The translations under genes were made by a program, and so were the position numbers. A DNA stretch of 64,000 nucleotides from Paenisporosarcina macmurdoensis. GTDB taxonomy: Bacteria > Bacillota > Bacilli > Bacillales_A > Planococcaceae. Location: contig NZ_JBHSRI010000025.1 of the NCBI RefSeq assembly GCF_042658845.1, positions 434,001 through 498,000 on the forward strand. Reading direction: 5' to 3'. Below the pieces are notes generated by a model. That model made no database searches. It saw nothing but the letters and a program-made list of their open reading frames with translations, and was not told the DNA's origin. Positions 42,085-50,987 of the stretch are shown here, piece after piece (position 1 is the first letter of the stretch; each line of letters opens with the position of its first letter).

Positions 42085-43581
42085 TTATTTATCTTTTGAC
42101 ACTTCTAACTTCTCATTGCCCATAAAGTAAACAGCGACGATCGCGATGGCAATCGGGAGGAGTGACCATAAGAATGTAGCTGAAATGGAATTAGACATGG
42201 CGTTGATGATGACATCCAAAATATTTGGTGGGATCATCTGCCGTTGTTCAGGTTGAAAAACAGTTTGTAAATTGTCGATTGTCTGTGTTGCTTCACTAGA
42301 ACTACCTAGCTTCGCTTGAATTTCACTAGTCAACAGTTTGGTTTGCAAGGATCCAAATATTGTGATCCCAAGCGCCAACCCCAGTGAGCGGAAAAAGGAA
42401 TTGGTTGAGTTGGCAGAACCGCGATGATGATATTCCATCTTGTGCATACTTGCTGAAGGTAATAATGAGAATGAGAATCCTACACCCAAACCAACTAATA
42501 CCATAAATAGACTAAGTAGTACGCGACTTGTTTCAGGAGAAATCGTTGACATCAGAGCCATACCGATTGCATAGAAAACCACTGAAATCGCCATGATTTT
42601 CTGATAAGAAATTTTGGTTTGAGTAATCCCCGCAAAAGCACTTCCCGCAACAGAACCAAGTAACATTGGCATCAATATAAAGCCAGCATTTGTGGCAGAA
42701 CCGCCGTACACGGCTTGTACAAAAATTGGGATGAATATTGTCAATCCAACAAACGTGGCTCCATATAAAAATGCCAGTACTTGTGATGATGCGAATAAGC
42801 GATTTTTAAACATCCAAAATGAAATGATTGGTTCTGATGCTTTTGTTTCTGCCCATAAAAATACGATGGAAAACACAATAAAAATGCCGAATAACGTGTA
42901 ACTTTGCCACGAATTCCATGCGAATTCCTTACCACCAAGCTCCAGTCCAAACATCAGACTTACGACAGCTGTTATCAGAGTAATTGCTCCAAGCCAATCT
43001 ATTTTTAATTTCGCGGTTTGCTTGGTCTCTTTGTAGAATTTTAAAATCAAGAACAACGATACAATTCCGATTGGAACGTTCACATAAAACACCCAGTGCC
43101 AACTAATAGTGTCTGTAATAAAAGCACCAAGTAAAGGCCCCAGAACGCTGGAAGCGCCGAAAACTGCTCCCAATAAACCGGTCATTTTACCTCGTTTTTC
43201 AGGAGGGAATATATCGAAGACAATCGTAAAGGCTATTGGCATTAAGGCGCCGCCACCGATACCTTGAATAGCTCGGTATACGGCCAATTGAGGTACAGAC
43301 TGCGCAATCCCGCATAAAGCTGATCCGATTAAGAAGATAGTTATTCCAAAGACGAAGAAGCGCTTACGTCCATACATATCTGACAATTTGCCGAAAATGG
43401 GCATCCCAGCCAATACGGCAACAGCGTAAGCCGAAGTAATCCATACATAACTCTCAACTCCACCTAAATCAGCTAATATCGATCCCAGTGCCGTCGCAAC
43501 AATCGTGTTGTCCATTGCTGCCATCAAAATAGCTAACATCAAGCCTGTCACTACAAGGCGTAATTTTGATTTTTCTACCAT
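42085..43581 (-). CDS. DHA2-family multidrug MFS exporter (14 TMS, EmrB/QacA type)
   Basis: 498 residues from ATG 43581 (MVEKSK), after GAGGAG. Fourteen hydrophobic segments; MDNTIVATALGSI in helix 1 is the DHA2 D1 motif, GKLSDMYGRKRFFV is motif A, and GALMPIAFTIVFDIFPPEKRG follows the fourth helix. Exports drugs or toxic metabolites using the proton gradient. No linked TetR/MarR regulator gene is adjacent, which is unusual for this class. Confidence 0.9.
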   Translation of the reverse strand: MVEKSKLRLVVTGLMLAILMAAMDNTIVATALGSILADLGGVESYVWITSAYAVAVLAGMPIFGKLSDMYGRKRFFVFGITIFLIGSALCGIAQSVPQLAVYRAIQGIGGGALMPIAFTIVFDIFPPEKRGKMTGLLGAVFGASSVLGPLLGAFITDTISWHWVFYVNVPIGIVSLFLILKFYKETKQTAKLKIDWLGAITLITAVVSLMFGLELGGKEFAWNSWQSYTLFGIFIVFSIVFLWAETKASEPIISFWMFKNRLFASSQVLAFLYGATFVGLTIFIPIFVQAVYGGSATNAGFILMPMLLGSVAGSAFAGITQTKISYQKIMAISVVFYAIGMALMSTISPETSRVLLSLFMVLVGLGVGFSFSLLPSASMHKMEYHHRGSANSTNSFFRSLGLALGITIFGSLQTKLLTSEIQAKLGSSSEATQTIDNLQTVFQPEQRQMIPPNILDVIINAMSNSISATFLWSLLPIAIAIVAVYFMGNEKLEVSKDK

Positions 43582-43749
43582 ATTAATTTCTCCTCTAATG
43601 TAAAAATATATAAAGTGCATACTGTAAAATAGTATAGCAATAGAGTTCTTGAAAGAGAAATTTCATAATGCGATTGTATTGGAGAATGCGCTCCATAATT
43701 TGGCCGTATAGATGAAGGATGAAAGTTAATTTAAAAATTGGAATAATAA

Positions 43750-43936
43750 TCAAGTAGAGTTGAAATTAGAAAAATTAAAACGTTGAAAAGAATTGATAAA
43801 ATGGTGAAAATCCGTGAGCTTAAGTGATGAAGTAGAATTCATTCGAAAACAAAGAGTGAAGGTATACGAAGAACATTCAAAAGTTATTCCGCAAGGTCAT
43901 GAAGATACTTTGAGTAAGTCAATGTTAACTGGATGA
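43750..43936 (+). pseudogene. Gene relic with in-frame stops
   Basis: One frame reads NQVELKLEKLKR, stop, KELIKW, stop, then 40 coding-like residues (SLSDEVEFIRKQRVKVYEEH ... LSKSMLTG) to TGA 43936. A GTG at 43814 could start the last part but lacks a ribosome binding site. A terminator follows 25 bp later, as after a real gene. Family not recognised. Confidence 0.4.
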
Positions 43937-43960
43937 TTTATTTTTAATAGAAATTAAATT

Positions 43961-44001
43961 AAGCCAAGCTACGTTTATATAAAACGTAGCTTGGCTTTTT
44001 T
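43961..44001. terminator. Strong hairpin terminator
   Basis: AAGCCAAGCTACGTTT pairs perfectly with AAACGTAGCTTGGCTT, followed by TTTT. Confidence 0.9.
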
Positions 44002-44111
44002 ATTGATGGATATGACGGAAGAAAGAATATGGGGCTGTCTAATAAGTCCCTAATATTTTTGAACATTGTAACCAGTCTATAATTGTCTGTCTTGCTCATG
44101 ATGAACTTATG

Positions 44112-44345
44112 GTTGATTGGAGTGGAAGACGGCGACTCCAGCGGAATTAGCATGAGGCGAAGACCCCGCAGGCAACAAGTTGTGTTTCCACAACTTGTTT
44201 GCGACGAGTAACCGCAGGAGCAGATGTTTTTTGCTCGTCGAGGAGGCTGAGGCCATGCCCGCGGTAAGCGTCCGTCTGAAACGTAAATCAAACTCTACAA
44301 ATATAAAAAAGGGAACTGCCCTTAGTCAGATTTCATGACTTTTAG
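44112..44345 (+). repeat. Dispersed repeat R1, copy B
   Basis: GTTGATTGGAGTGGAAGACG start, GAAGACCCCGCAGG, hairpin AACAAGTTGTG/CACAACTTGTT (44174-44184 with 44189-44199), an extra GCGACGAGTAACCGCAGGAG insert, GCTCGTCGAGGAGGCTGAGG, CCATGCCCGCGG, then GGGAACTGCC and a GTCAGATTTCATGAC hairpin. Confidence 0.85.
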
Positions 44346-44452
44346 GACAGCCCGTATTCTTTACGACAAGTAACCGGCAGGAGCTGCTCATGATGAACAT
44401 GATGCTAGCACAAATGGACGGTAACAGCCCAAAATGTTAAGGAACTACCAAG

Positions 44453-45313
44453 TTAAATTTTTCCCACGAACATCTGCACTTCAATCCCCGAAGGATCAAT
44501 CGCACTTACAAAATCACTTTGTACTGAAACGGTCGCACCAATTCCTTGTAATTGCCCAACCACTTTTTGTCTTGTTTCATCACTTGGATAAACAATTGAA
44601 TAGCTTTTCAGTCCGAGAGTATGCTCATTACGATCAATCACAGTTGGACGTCCCCAAACATTAAGTGCGATGTGATGATGATAGCCATTTGAAGAAATAA
44701 ACATGGCTTGTGTTCCATAACGATTGACGATATCAAATCCTAATCCTTGTACATAAAATGTTTCTGCCTCAGCTAAATTTGCCACACGAAGATGAATGTG
44801 GCCCATTACGGTTCCTGCAGGAATTCCACTCCATATTGTCTCTTCTGCACTCGCCACAAGACTTTCAATATTTAGAGGATCAACGGTCATTTCTACGTCT
44901 CCATTTTGCCAATTCCACTGGTCGGGACTTCGGTCGTAATAAATTTCTATGCCGTTCCCATCTACGTCATTTAAATAAAGTGCTTCACTTACTTTGTGAT
45001 CAGAAGCACCGCTAAACGGATAGCCAGAGCTGTGTATGTGATTAAAAATAGTACCAAGTTCTTTCTTTGTAGGTACTAAGAATGCCATATGATATAGTCC
45101 TGCTGCATTTGGTACAGGGCTATTTTTAACCGTAGATTGTTCAATTGTTAATAGTGCATCCTGTCCATTAGCCGTGAAATTCACGATAGAAGGTGTTTGG
45201 TTAAGAATACGAAGTCCTATTATGTTTTCGTAAAATATGGTCGAGCGAGAAAGGTCTGCCACGATTAATTGGACATGTTTTGTATAAGTAGTTGGATGTT
45301 GATGAAATGTCAT
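44453..45313 (-). CDS. catE: VOC-family ring-cleaving dioxygenase (CatE-like)
   Basis: 286 residues, two vicinal-oxygen-chelate modules: HVQLIVADLSRSTIFYENI at the N-terminus and GHIHLRVANLAEAETFYVQG in the second half, with metal-ligand candidates His in HVQL/HIHL and Glu in GNGIEIYY and GIEVQMF. Length and layout match CatE (catechol-2,3-dioxygenase) of B. subtilis (285). AAGGAG precedes the ATG. A near-consensus promoter with an inverted repeat at the transcription start suggests control by a repressor. Confidence 0.82.
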   Translation of the reverse strand: MTFHQHPTTYTKHVQLIVADLSRSTIFYENIIGLRILNQTPSIVNFTANGQDALLTIEQSTVKNSPVPNAAGLYHMAFLVPTKKELGTIFNHIHSSGYPFSGASDHKVSEALYLNDVDGNGIEIYYDRSPDQWNWQNGDVEMTVDPLNIESLVASAEETIWSGIPAGTVMGHIHLRVANLAEAETFYVQGLGFDIVNRYGTQAMFISSNGYHHHIALNVWGRPTVIDRNEHTLGLKSYSIVYPSDETRQKVVGQLQGIGATVSVQSDFVSAIDPSGIEVQMFVGKI

Positions 45314-45349
45314 ATGGGCTATCTCCTTTTTAGTTACGTTTATTAAGTA

Positions 45350-45396
45350 ACTTACTTTATGTAAGTAATATTAGATTAGGTCGCATGATATGTCAA
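45350..45396 (-). promoter_or_regulatory. Promoter and operator of the CatE-like gene
   Basis: On the minus strand TTGACA (45396-45391), 17 bp, TAATAT (45373-45368), then ACTTAC-N5-GTAAGT (45350-45366) over the predicted start point. CatE-type genes are repressed by thiol-sensing MarR/DUF24 regulators in B. subtilis; the repeat is a likely operator, the regulator is inferred. Confidence 0.7.
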
Positions 45397-45483
45397 CAGT
45401 TACGTTTTTTCGTATATATTTCTTCGCATTAGGCAAAGCTTGATTCAAATAAAAAAGCCTTCAACGCGAAGGGAAGTGACTAA

Positions 45484-47118
45484 ATGAAAATATGGAAACG
45501 AGCACGGAAATTGATATTGGAGAGTAAGAAGAAACTATCAAATCAGGCTCAATCGAAGAATAAAACTAAGGATTCAAAAATAAAACCAAAGCCACAAGCT
45601 CTAACAATTAATAAAACTATGCCTGCTGAAAAAAAGCTAGAGCAAGAAACAAAGACTCAAACTACAGCAGAAAAGAAGTCGAAGTCAAAAAATCAGTCCA
45701 AAACCGAGTCTCAAAATTCACCAGAATCAATTTCACTTGAGTCTATAAAAACTGAGCTTAATGGTATTGATGATGCCGTTTTTAAAGATTTCCAAACAAA
45801 AGAAGGCGTAATAACGGTTATTTATTTGAGTTCTCTTATTGATCCTTTGACTTTACATAAAACTATTGTATTGCCTCTAGTCACTGACGATAAACAAGTA
45901 TTAAAGTCTTATGAAACAGTTGATGGATGGGACAAAAAAGCTATTCTTTTGTCTATTGCGAACGGTGATACTATTCTTTATCACCAAGAGCAACGACAAT
46001 ACTTAAAAGCACAAACATTTAGCCCACCTCAACGCGCCATTTCTTCTTCAGAGATGGAATCAACGGTCATTGGTCCACAAGATGCATTTACAGAGTCTTT
46101 AAAAACCAACCTATCATTAATTAAAAGAAGAATTCAACAACCTGGATTAAAAAGTAATAATTATGTTATCGGAAAAGAAACTAACACAAAAATTTCGATT
46201 ATTTATATAGAACATATCGTTAATAATGAAAATCTTCAGCGTATTAAAGAACGAATAAGTGATCTTGATTATGCTGGATTTATAGATATCTCCATTCTAA
46301 AACAATTGGTTGAAGATAATCCGTTTTCACCGTTTCCTCAATTTGGAATGACTTCTAGACCGGACAATGCGGTCAACTGTTTGTTAGACGGGCGTATTGT
46401 TATCGCCATGGAAAATAGTCAAAGTGTCATGATTTGCCCTTATTCATTTATTGAATTGTTCAATTCTCCAGAAGACTTTTATAACAGATGGTCAACTGCG
46501 TCGCTTTTAAGAATATTACGATTTACAGGGTTTTTTATTACGATAATGCTAACTCCTCTGTACATTTCAGCACTTTCTTATCATCCAGGAATTCTTCCTT
46601 TTGAATTGTTAATTAATATTCAGGAATCTAGAAGTAAAGTGCCTTTTCCACCGGTGATTGAAGTGCTTTTTATTGAACTCGTCATTGAGATTTTAAGAGA
46701 AGCTGGATCTCGAATGCCCACGAAAATAGGTCAAACGATTGGTATAGTTGGAGGTATTGTTATCGGTACTGCAGCAGTAGAAGCTGGTCTAATCAGTAAT
46801 ACACTGGTTGTGCTTGTTGCTATATCGGCTTTATTATCATTTCTGTTGCCGAATTTTCTAATGAGTAATGCAAGTCGCTTCGTTCGATATATTTTCATCC
46901 TAGCGGCTGGTTTATTTGGAATGCTTGGTCAAATGCTTGCTTTTGCATGGTTATTTAATCATTTATTGAATTTGACATCTTTAGGTACTCCATTTATGAC
47001 GCCAGTTATCCCAAGGAAATGGTCCGATATGTATAACAGTGTTGTTCGATTGCCATTAGCATTTATACAAAAGAAGACAGGTATGTCTAGAGCGAAACAA
47101 ATGAATAAGGATTCTTAA
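45484..47118 (+). CDS. Spore germination receptor A subunit (GerA family)
   Basis: 544 residues. The first ~85 residues are an unusually long Lys/Gln/Ser/Thr-rich disordered region (KSKSKNQSKTESQNSPES). The GerA core follows, with SRPDNAVNCLLDGRIVI (the conserved loop before the membrane part), then FTGFFITIMLTPLYISALSY and further membrane helices (LLINIQESRSKVPFPPVIE). It is the first of three ger genes and forms the inner-membrane nutrient receptor of spores with the next two. Nutrient unknown. Confidence 0.92.
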   Translation: MKIWKRARKLILESKKKLSNQAQSKNKTKDSKIKPKPQALTINKTMPAEKKLEQETKTQTTAEKKSKSKNQSKTESQNSPESISLESIKTELNGIDDAVFKDFQTKEGVITVIYLSSLIDPLTLHKTIVLPLVTDDKQVLKSYETVDGWDKKAILLSIANGDTILYHQEQRQYLKAQTFSPPQRAISSSEMESTVIGPQDAFTESLKTNLSLIKRRIQQPGLKSNNYVIGKETNTKISIIYIEHIVNNENLQRIKERISDLDYAGFIDISILKQLVEDNPFSPFPQFGMTSRPDNAVNCLLDGRIVIAMENSQSVMICPYSFIELFNSPEDFYNRWSTASLLRILRFTGFFITIMLTPLYISALSYHPGILPFELLINIQESRSKVPFPPVIEVLFIELVIEILREAGSRMPTKIGQTIGIVGGIVIGTAAVEAGLISNTLVVLVAISALLSFLLPNFLMSNASRFVRYIFILAAGLFGMLGQMLAFAWLFNHLLNLTSLGTPFMTPVIPRKWSDMYNSVVRLPLAFIQKKTGMSRAKQMNKDS

Positions 47119-47135
47119 TAAGGGGGTGTTGTGAA

Positions 47136-48218
47136 TTGGATGTAACTAAAAAGAAAGTATTAAATGGCTATCACGTCATTTTTCTCGTTCAGAATGTAAT
47201 GATTGGTATGTCCCTTTTGTCATTAAATAATTCTTTAAGTGCAGTCGGCTACAGTCAATGGTGGTTTCCGATTCTTTTTGGTATCATCGCAAATATTACA
47301 CTCATTCCCATGGTCTGGCTTTCACTGCAGTATAAAGATGACGATTTGTTTGATATACACGAAAAATTACTGGGGAAATGGATTGGGAAATTCTTAAATA
47401 CTTTTTTAATTATTTACGCTGTTGTCCTATTTTCGGCTATCATTCAACACTATCTAGACTTAATTCAAATTTCTGTACTACCTGAACGAAAAATAACTGG
47501 TCACTTAATTTTATTTATTTTGTTAACCGTATTCATTGTAAAAGGTGGAATCAAGTCACTTGCAAGATTTTGCATTCTGACATTTTTTTTAATGGGTTGG
47601 ATCGTCTATTTTTTGAGGTGGGGAATAATGTATGGTGAAGTTAGCCATTTATTACCTCTCTTTAATTTTTCATCATCGGAATTTTGGGAGGCTTTTAGAA
47701 ATGGCTATAACTCGATGATTGGATATGAGTTTCTTATGTTCTTCTTTCCCTATATTATTCATCCTCAAAAAGCTTTCAAGCACGCTTCAATTGGCATATG
47801 GATTACTATCCTTTTTTATCTCTCTGTTACCATTGTAGGAGCTATGTATTTTTCAGAGTGGCAACTTGAAAACTTATTCTTTCCTATCCTAAAATTATTT
47901 CAAGCAGTGGATCTGACGTTTGTAGAACGTATAGATACATTTGGGATAACTATTTGGGTGTTTTTAATTTTAACCACTGCTGGAGCTTATCTATGGATGG
48001 CGAAAAAAGGAATAGACTCTGTGCGTGAAAAAAATAGTAACTATCACATTTATGCTGTGGCTATCTTTACGTATATCATCATAAATCTTCCTTTCACTCA
48101 AGTGATGAAAGAAACATTGTATGAGAAAGATTTCTATGTCAGTTATGGATTAATTTTATGGCCAACCGTATTATGTATTGTCCATTTGGTCAGATGGAAG
48201 AAAAAAGAGGTGGTTTGA
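47136..48218 (+). CDS. Spore germination receptor B subunit (GerB family, APC-type)
   Basis: 360 residues with about ten transmembrane segments, the ligand-binding subunit related to amino-acid permeases. It starts at TTG 47136, about ten bases after AAGGGGG; no in-frame ATG is close. GMSLLSLNNS in the first helix region and MIGYEFLMFFFPYIIHPQKA are typical. Its stop codon overlaps the start of the C subunit by one base (TGATG), indicating coupled translation. Confidence 0.92.
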   Translation: MDVTKKKVLNGYHVIFLVQNVMIGMSLLSLNNSLSAVGYSQWWFPILFGIIANITLIPMVWLSLQYKDDDLFDIHEKLLGKWIGKFLNTFLIIYAVVLFSAIIQHYLDLIQISVLPERKITGHLILFILLTVFIVKGGIKSLARFCILTFFLMGWIVYFLRWGIMYGEVSHLLPLFNFSSSEFWEAFRNGYNSMIGYEFLMFFFPYIIHPQKAFKHASIGIWITILFYLSVTIVGAMYFSEWQLENLFFPILKLFQAVDLTFVERIDTFGITIWVFLILTTAGAYLWMAKKGIDSVREKNSNYHIYAVAIFTYIIINLPFTQVMKETLYEKDFYVSYGLILWPTVLCIVHLVRWKKKEVV

Positions 48219-49324
48219 TGAAAAGAAAAGAGTTCTTGGTTGTGTTATCTTCAATTCTTTTGTTAAGTGGATGTGCTCAACAAATTAATCAACAGTCTTT
48301 AGAGAAACTAGGATTGATTAGTGTGATAGCTTTCGATTATGTTGATGATGAAACAATGAAGATGACCGTGATTATGCCTCAACCTGCTATGGAAGCCGAG
48401 AAGCATACACAAGTTTTCACAGTAGAAACAGACATGTTACACAAAGGTCTAGCTGAAATTACAACGAAAGCAGAAAAAACGGTCACATTAAGTCAACTTC
48501 GTGTCGTTTTGTTTAGTGAGGAATTTGCTAGAAAAGGTAAAATGAAAAAATTAATAGAACTAATATATCAAGATCCAGACGTTAGATCAAACACATATGT
48601 TGGTATTGTAAGGGATTCTGCTGAAAAAATACTGACAAGCGAATATCCAGATAAACCAAATACAAGTGTATATATTAATAATACCTTTCAACCGAAACCA
48701 CATACTTTTTACAGCCCTTTTACAACGATTCATGACTTTGTCTTCGATGAAACGAATCCACTACTAGACTCAATTGCACCATATGTTGAATTGAAAGATG
48801 AATTAATCAGTGTTGAAGGAATTGCAGCCTTCAAAGATGGCGGATTGACTTATGTATTTACCCTCCAACAAGGATTGTATGTTCAAATGCTAAGAGGGCA
48901 AAATAAGTTATCTATTTTATCATTGAATTTTGGTAACGATTCTTCTAAAAAAGAAAAAGTGGTTCTAGAATTTATTGAATCTAAATCCAAAATAACTTCC
49001 AACCACGACTTAGAATCTCCAAAATTAACGATTACGCTGAAATTTGAAGGGACATTAAGTGAATATGAAGGTGAAAAAAAATTAGAAGAAAAACAAGAAT
49101 TAGCAAAACTAGAAAAACAAATAAGTGATCAAATTGAAGATGATGCCATGAAAATGCTTCAAAAAAGTCAAGAACTATCGATAGATCCAATTGGCCTTTT
49201 TGAATCCTTTCGTATGAGGTACAAAGGAGACTGGCCTAGTGACTTGACTGAAGAACTGTTAGCAAAAGCAGAATTTAAAATTGAAGCGGAAACAAAAATA
49301 TTGGGTGTAGGGTCATTAAAATAA
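48218..49324 (+). CDS. Spore germination receptor C subunit (Ger(x)C lipoprotein)
   Basis: 368 residues from ATG 48218. Lipoprotein signal with lipobox LLSGC (Cys19), then LGLISVIAFDYVDDETMKMT (the start of the GerC domain) and a Lys/Glu-rich helical C-terminal part (EKKLEEKQELAKLEKQ) ending in FRMRYKGDWPSDLTEELLAKA. It completes the gerABC operon. A terminator follows 17 bp after the stop. Confidence 0.93.
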   Translation: MKRKEFLVVLSSILLLSGCAQQINQQSLEKLGLISVIAFDYVDDETMKMTVIMPQPAMEAEKHTQVFTVETDMLHKGLAEITTKAEKTVTLSQLRVVLFSEEFARKGKMKKLIELIYQDPDVRSNTYVGIVRDSAEKILTSEYPDKPNTSVYINNTFQPKPHTFYSPFTTIHDFVFDETNPLLDSIAPYVELKDELISVEGIAAFKDGGLTYVFTLQQGLYVQMLRGQNKLSILSLNFGNDSSKKEKVVLEFIESKSKITSNHDLESPKLTITLKFEGTLSEYEGEKKLEEKQELAKLEKQISDQIEDDAMKMLQKSQELSIDPIGLFESFRMRYKGDWPSDLTEELLAKAEFKIEAETKILGVGSLK

Positions 49325-49341
49325 TTGTCATGATTTTTATC

Positions 49342-49368
49342 AAAACCTGCGAAATGCAGGTTTTTTAC
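49342..49368 (+). terminator. Terminator of the ger operon
   Basis: AAAACCTGC pairs with GCAGGTTTT around GAAAT, followed by TT and ACTTT. Confidence 0.88.
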
Positions 49369-49379
49369 TTTACACTTAA

Positions 49380-49928
49380 AGAAGAGCACTCGCTATTTCA
49401 ACTGTTGGTTTATTTGTTTCGTTTTCGTATACCAGCATCATGTCTTTCATTTCAATTTACGCTCAATCGTTAGGAATGATCGAGACAGCCAGTTATTTTT
49501 TCCTGGTTTTTGCAGTGGCTATGCTCATTTCACGACCATTTACAGGTAGGTTATTTGGTGAAATGGGTCCAAATGTAGTGATTATACCGGCAATTCTCAT
49601 ATTTGCGATAGGTTTATTTGTCCTTAGTATGACCACTTCAGCTTGGATGATGTTACTTGCGGGAGCATTTATTGGGATAGGATATGGGACACTATTGCCT
49701 TGTTTCCAAACACTGGCCATTCAAACTTCACCTAAACATCGAAGCGCTTATGCAACAGCTACATTTTTCACGCTATACGATACAGGCATAGCTGCAGGTT
49801 CATTCATCTTAGGGATTGTGGCCATCTATTTAGGCTATGCCAATATGTATATGGCATTAAGTGGATTTGTCATTCTAATTGTCGTTTATTATAAATGGAT
49901 TATGAAATCAAGTAATGGGAACATTTAA
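49380..49928 (+). pseudogene. MFS transporter remnant (C-terminal half only)
   Basis: An open frame begins after TAA 49377 with coding-like sequence (ALAISTVGLFVSFSYTSIMS) ahead of the first ATG (49440). About five to six transmembrane segments follow, with RPFTGRLFGEMGPN (the motif A-like loop between the halves, here belonging to the second half) and GIGYGTLLPCFQTLAI. A complete MFS protein is ~390 residues with twelve segments; here only ~180 residues remain and no start region or ribosome binding site exists. Confidence 0.75.
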
Positions 49929-49929
49929 G

Positions 49930-49950
49930 TTATCCACATAGTTATCCACA
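49930..49950 (+). other. Two direct perfect DnaA boxes
   Basis: TTATCCACA at 49930-49938 and again at 49942-49950, 12 bp apart in the same orientation, just upstream of yvbH. Confidence 0.55.
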
Positions 49951-50025
49951 TTTTTATAAAATTCGAAACTTTCTGTGTGTTTTATCGTAATTATAGTTGA
50001 GCTTGAATTTTAAGGAGGAAATCAG

Positions 50026-50640
50026 ATGTTTAAAAAATTAGCAGCAGATGCACTGGGTTTATCCGATATTGGCATCGTCGTTCCAAAAGCAGATTTTGAT
50101 AAAACAGAGTCAGACGATTTTGTTATGCATGAGTCGGGTGAAGAAATCTTCTTCCTTATTAAAACGAAAGCCGATGAATATTGCTTTACCAACAAAGCAT
50201 TAATTCATGTGGATGGCGCAAATGCGATAAGCAAGAAACGCATACTTAAACGTTATGAATATGCCTATAATCCAATAACAAATGTCGCGCTAGAAACAGC
50301 TGGAACCATAGACTTAGATGTAGAGATTAAGTTTACTATGGGCAACATGCCACTAACGGTTGATATTCATAAGCGGTTTTTAGCTGAAATTAAGGATTTA
50401 TATAAAGTGTTATTTGCGATTTCTGTTGAAGTGAAAGAAAATGAGAAAAAATATGCCATCGCTGAGAGCAGCTTGTCATATGCCTCGCAATCAATGGGAC
50501 GCCACGGGAACAATGAAGTAACGCCAGCACAATCATTTGAAGATATCACTCGATTCGCACATGACTGGATGCATGAAAATCGGTCGAAATATGCTAAAAA
50601 AGATTTTAAAGATATTTTCGAGTTATATATTAATCAATAA
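50026..50640 (+). CDS. yvbH: PH-domain protein YvbH
   Basis: 204 residues. MFKKLAADALGLSDIGIVV and FDKTESDDFVMHESGEEIFF open a bacterial PH-like domain, followed by KADEYCFTNKALIHVDG and SKKRILKRYEY; the C-terminal ~70 residues are helical. The sequence is close to B. subtilis YvbH, whose function is unknown. AGGAGG precedes the ATG. Followed by a terminator. Confidence 0.85.
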   Translation: MFKKLAADALGLSDIGIVVPKADFDKTESDDFVMHESGEEIFFLIKTKADEYCFTNKALIHVDGANAISKKRILKRYEYAYNPITNVALETAGTIDLDVEIKFTMGNMPLTVDIHKRFLAEIKDLYKVLFAISVEVKENEKKYAIAESSLSYASQSMGRHGNNEVTPAQSFEDITRFAHDWMHENRSKYAKKDFKDIFELYINQ

Positions 50641-50654
50641 TCTTGAAATCATCC

Positions 50655-50690
50655 AAGCCGTCCTTCTCATATGAGAGGGGCTTTTTTTTT
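50655..50690 (+). terminator. Terminator after yvbH
   Basis: AAGCC...CCTTCTC pairs with GAGAGGGGCTT around ATAT, followed by a long T-run. Confidence 0.88.
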
Positions 50691-50748
50691 GAAGATAAGT
50701 AAATATAAATTTGTTAGAGTTACACCTTCGAACGTGGACAATGGTTAT

Positions 50749-50832
50749 CGTCCACTCACTGTGGGTTTTCATCCATTCAACTTGGGTTTCCGTCCACTCG
50801 CTAAACGTAATCTTCCATTCGCTTGAAGAAGG
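50749..50832 (-). repeat. 21-bp-period array A6 (GARTGGAYG word, 4 units)
   Basis: CGTCCACTC, CATCCATTC, CGTCCACTC and CTTCCATTC start at 50749, 50770, 50791 and 50812, exactly 21 bp apart. On the minus strand this is the same GAGTGGACG word as array A4. A GTGGACAATGG unit precedes on the plus strand. Confidence 0.88.
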
Positions 50833-50987
50833 ACACCCTTCTCCCCCAAATGGACAACGTTTTCTATGTGTGACTAATCGTCATTTCTAGAGTTATTATA
50901 TTAGTATTAGCATGATATATTTCATTGCTGGATAAAGGAAATCTATGTTGTGTAGCGAATTGGTTCTTAAAGAGTGGAGGGTTACAT

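Larger units (their letters stand above)
43582..44452. other. 870-bp region with gene relic, terminator and R1 element
   Basis: Holds a degraded coding stretch (~43750-43936), a perfect terminator hairpin (43961-44001), repeat R1 copy B (44112-44345) and a short R1-like ATTCTTTACGACAAGTAAC piece at ~44351. No intact gene. Confidence 0.6.
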
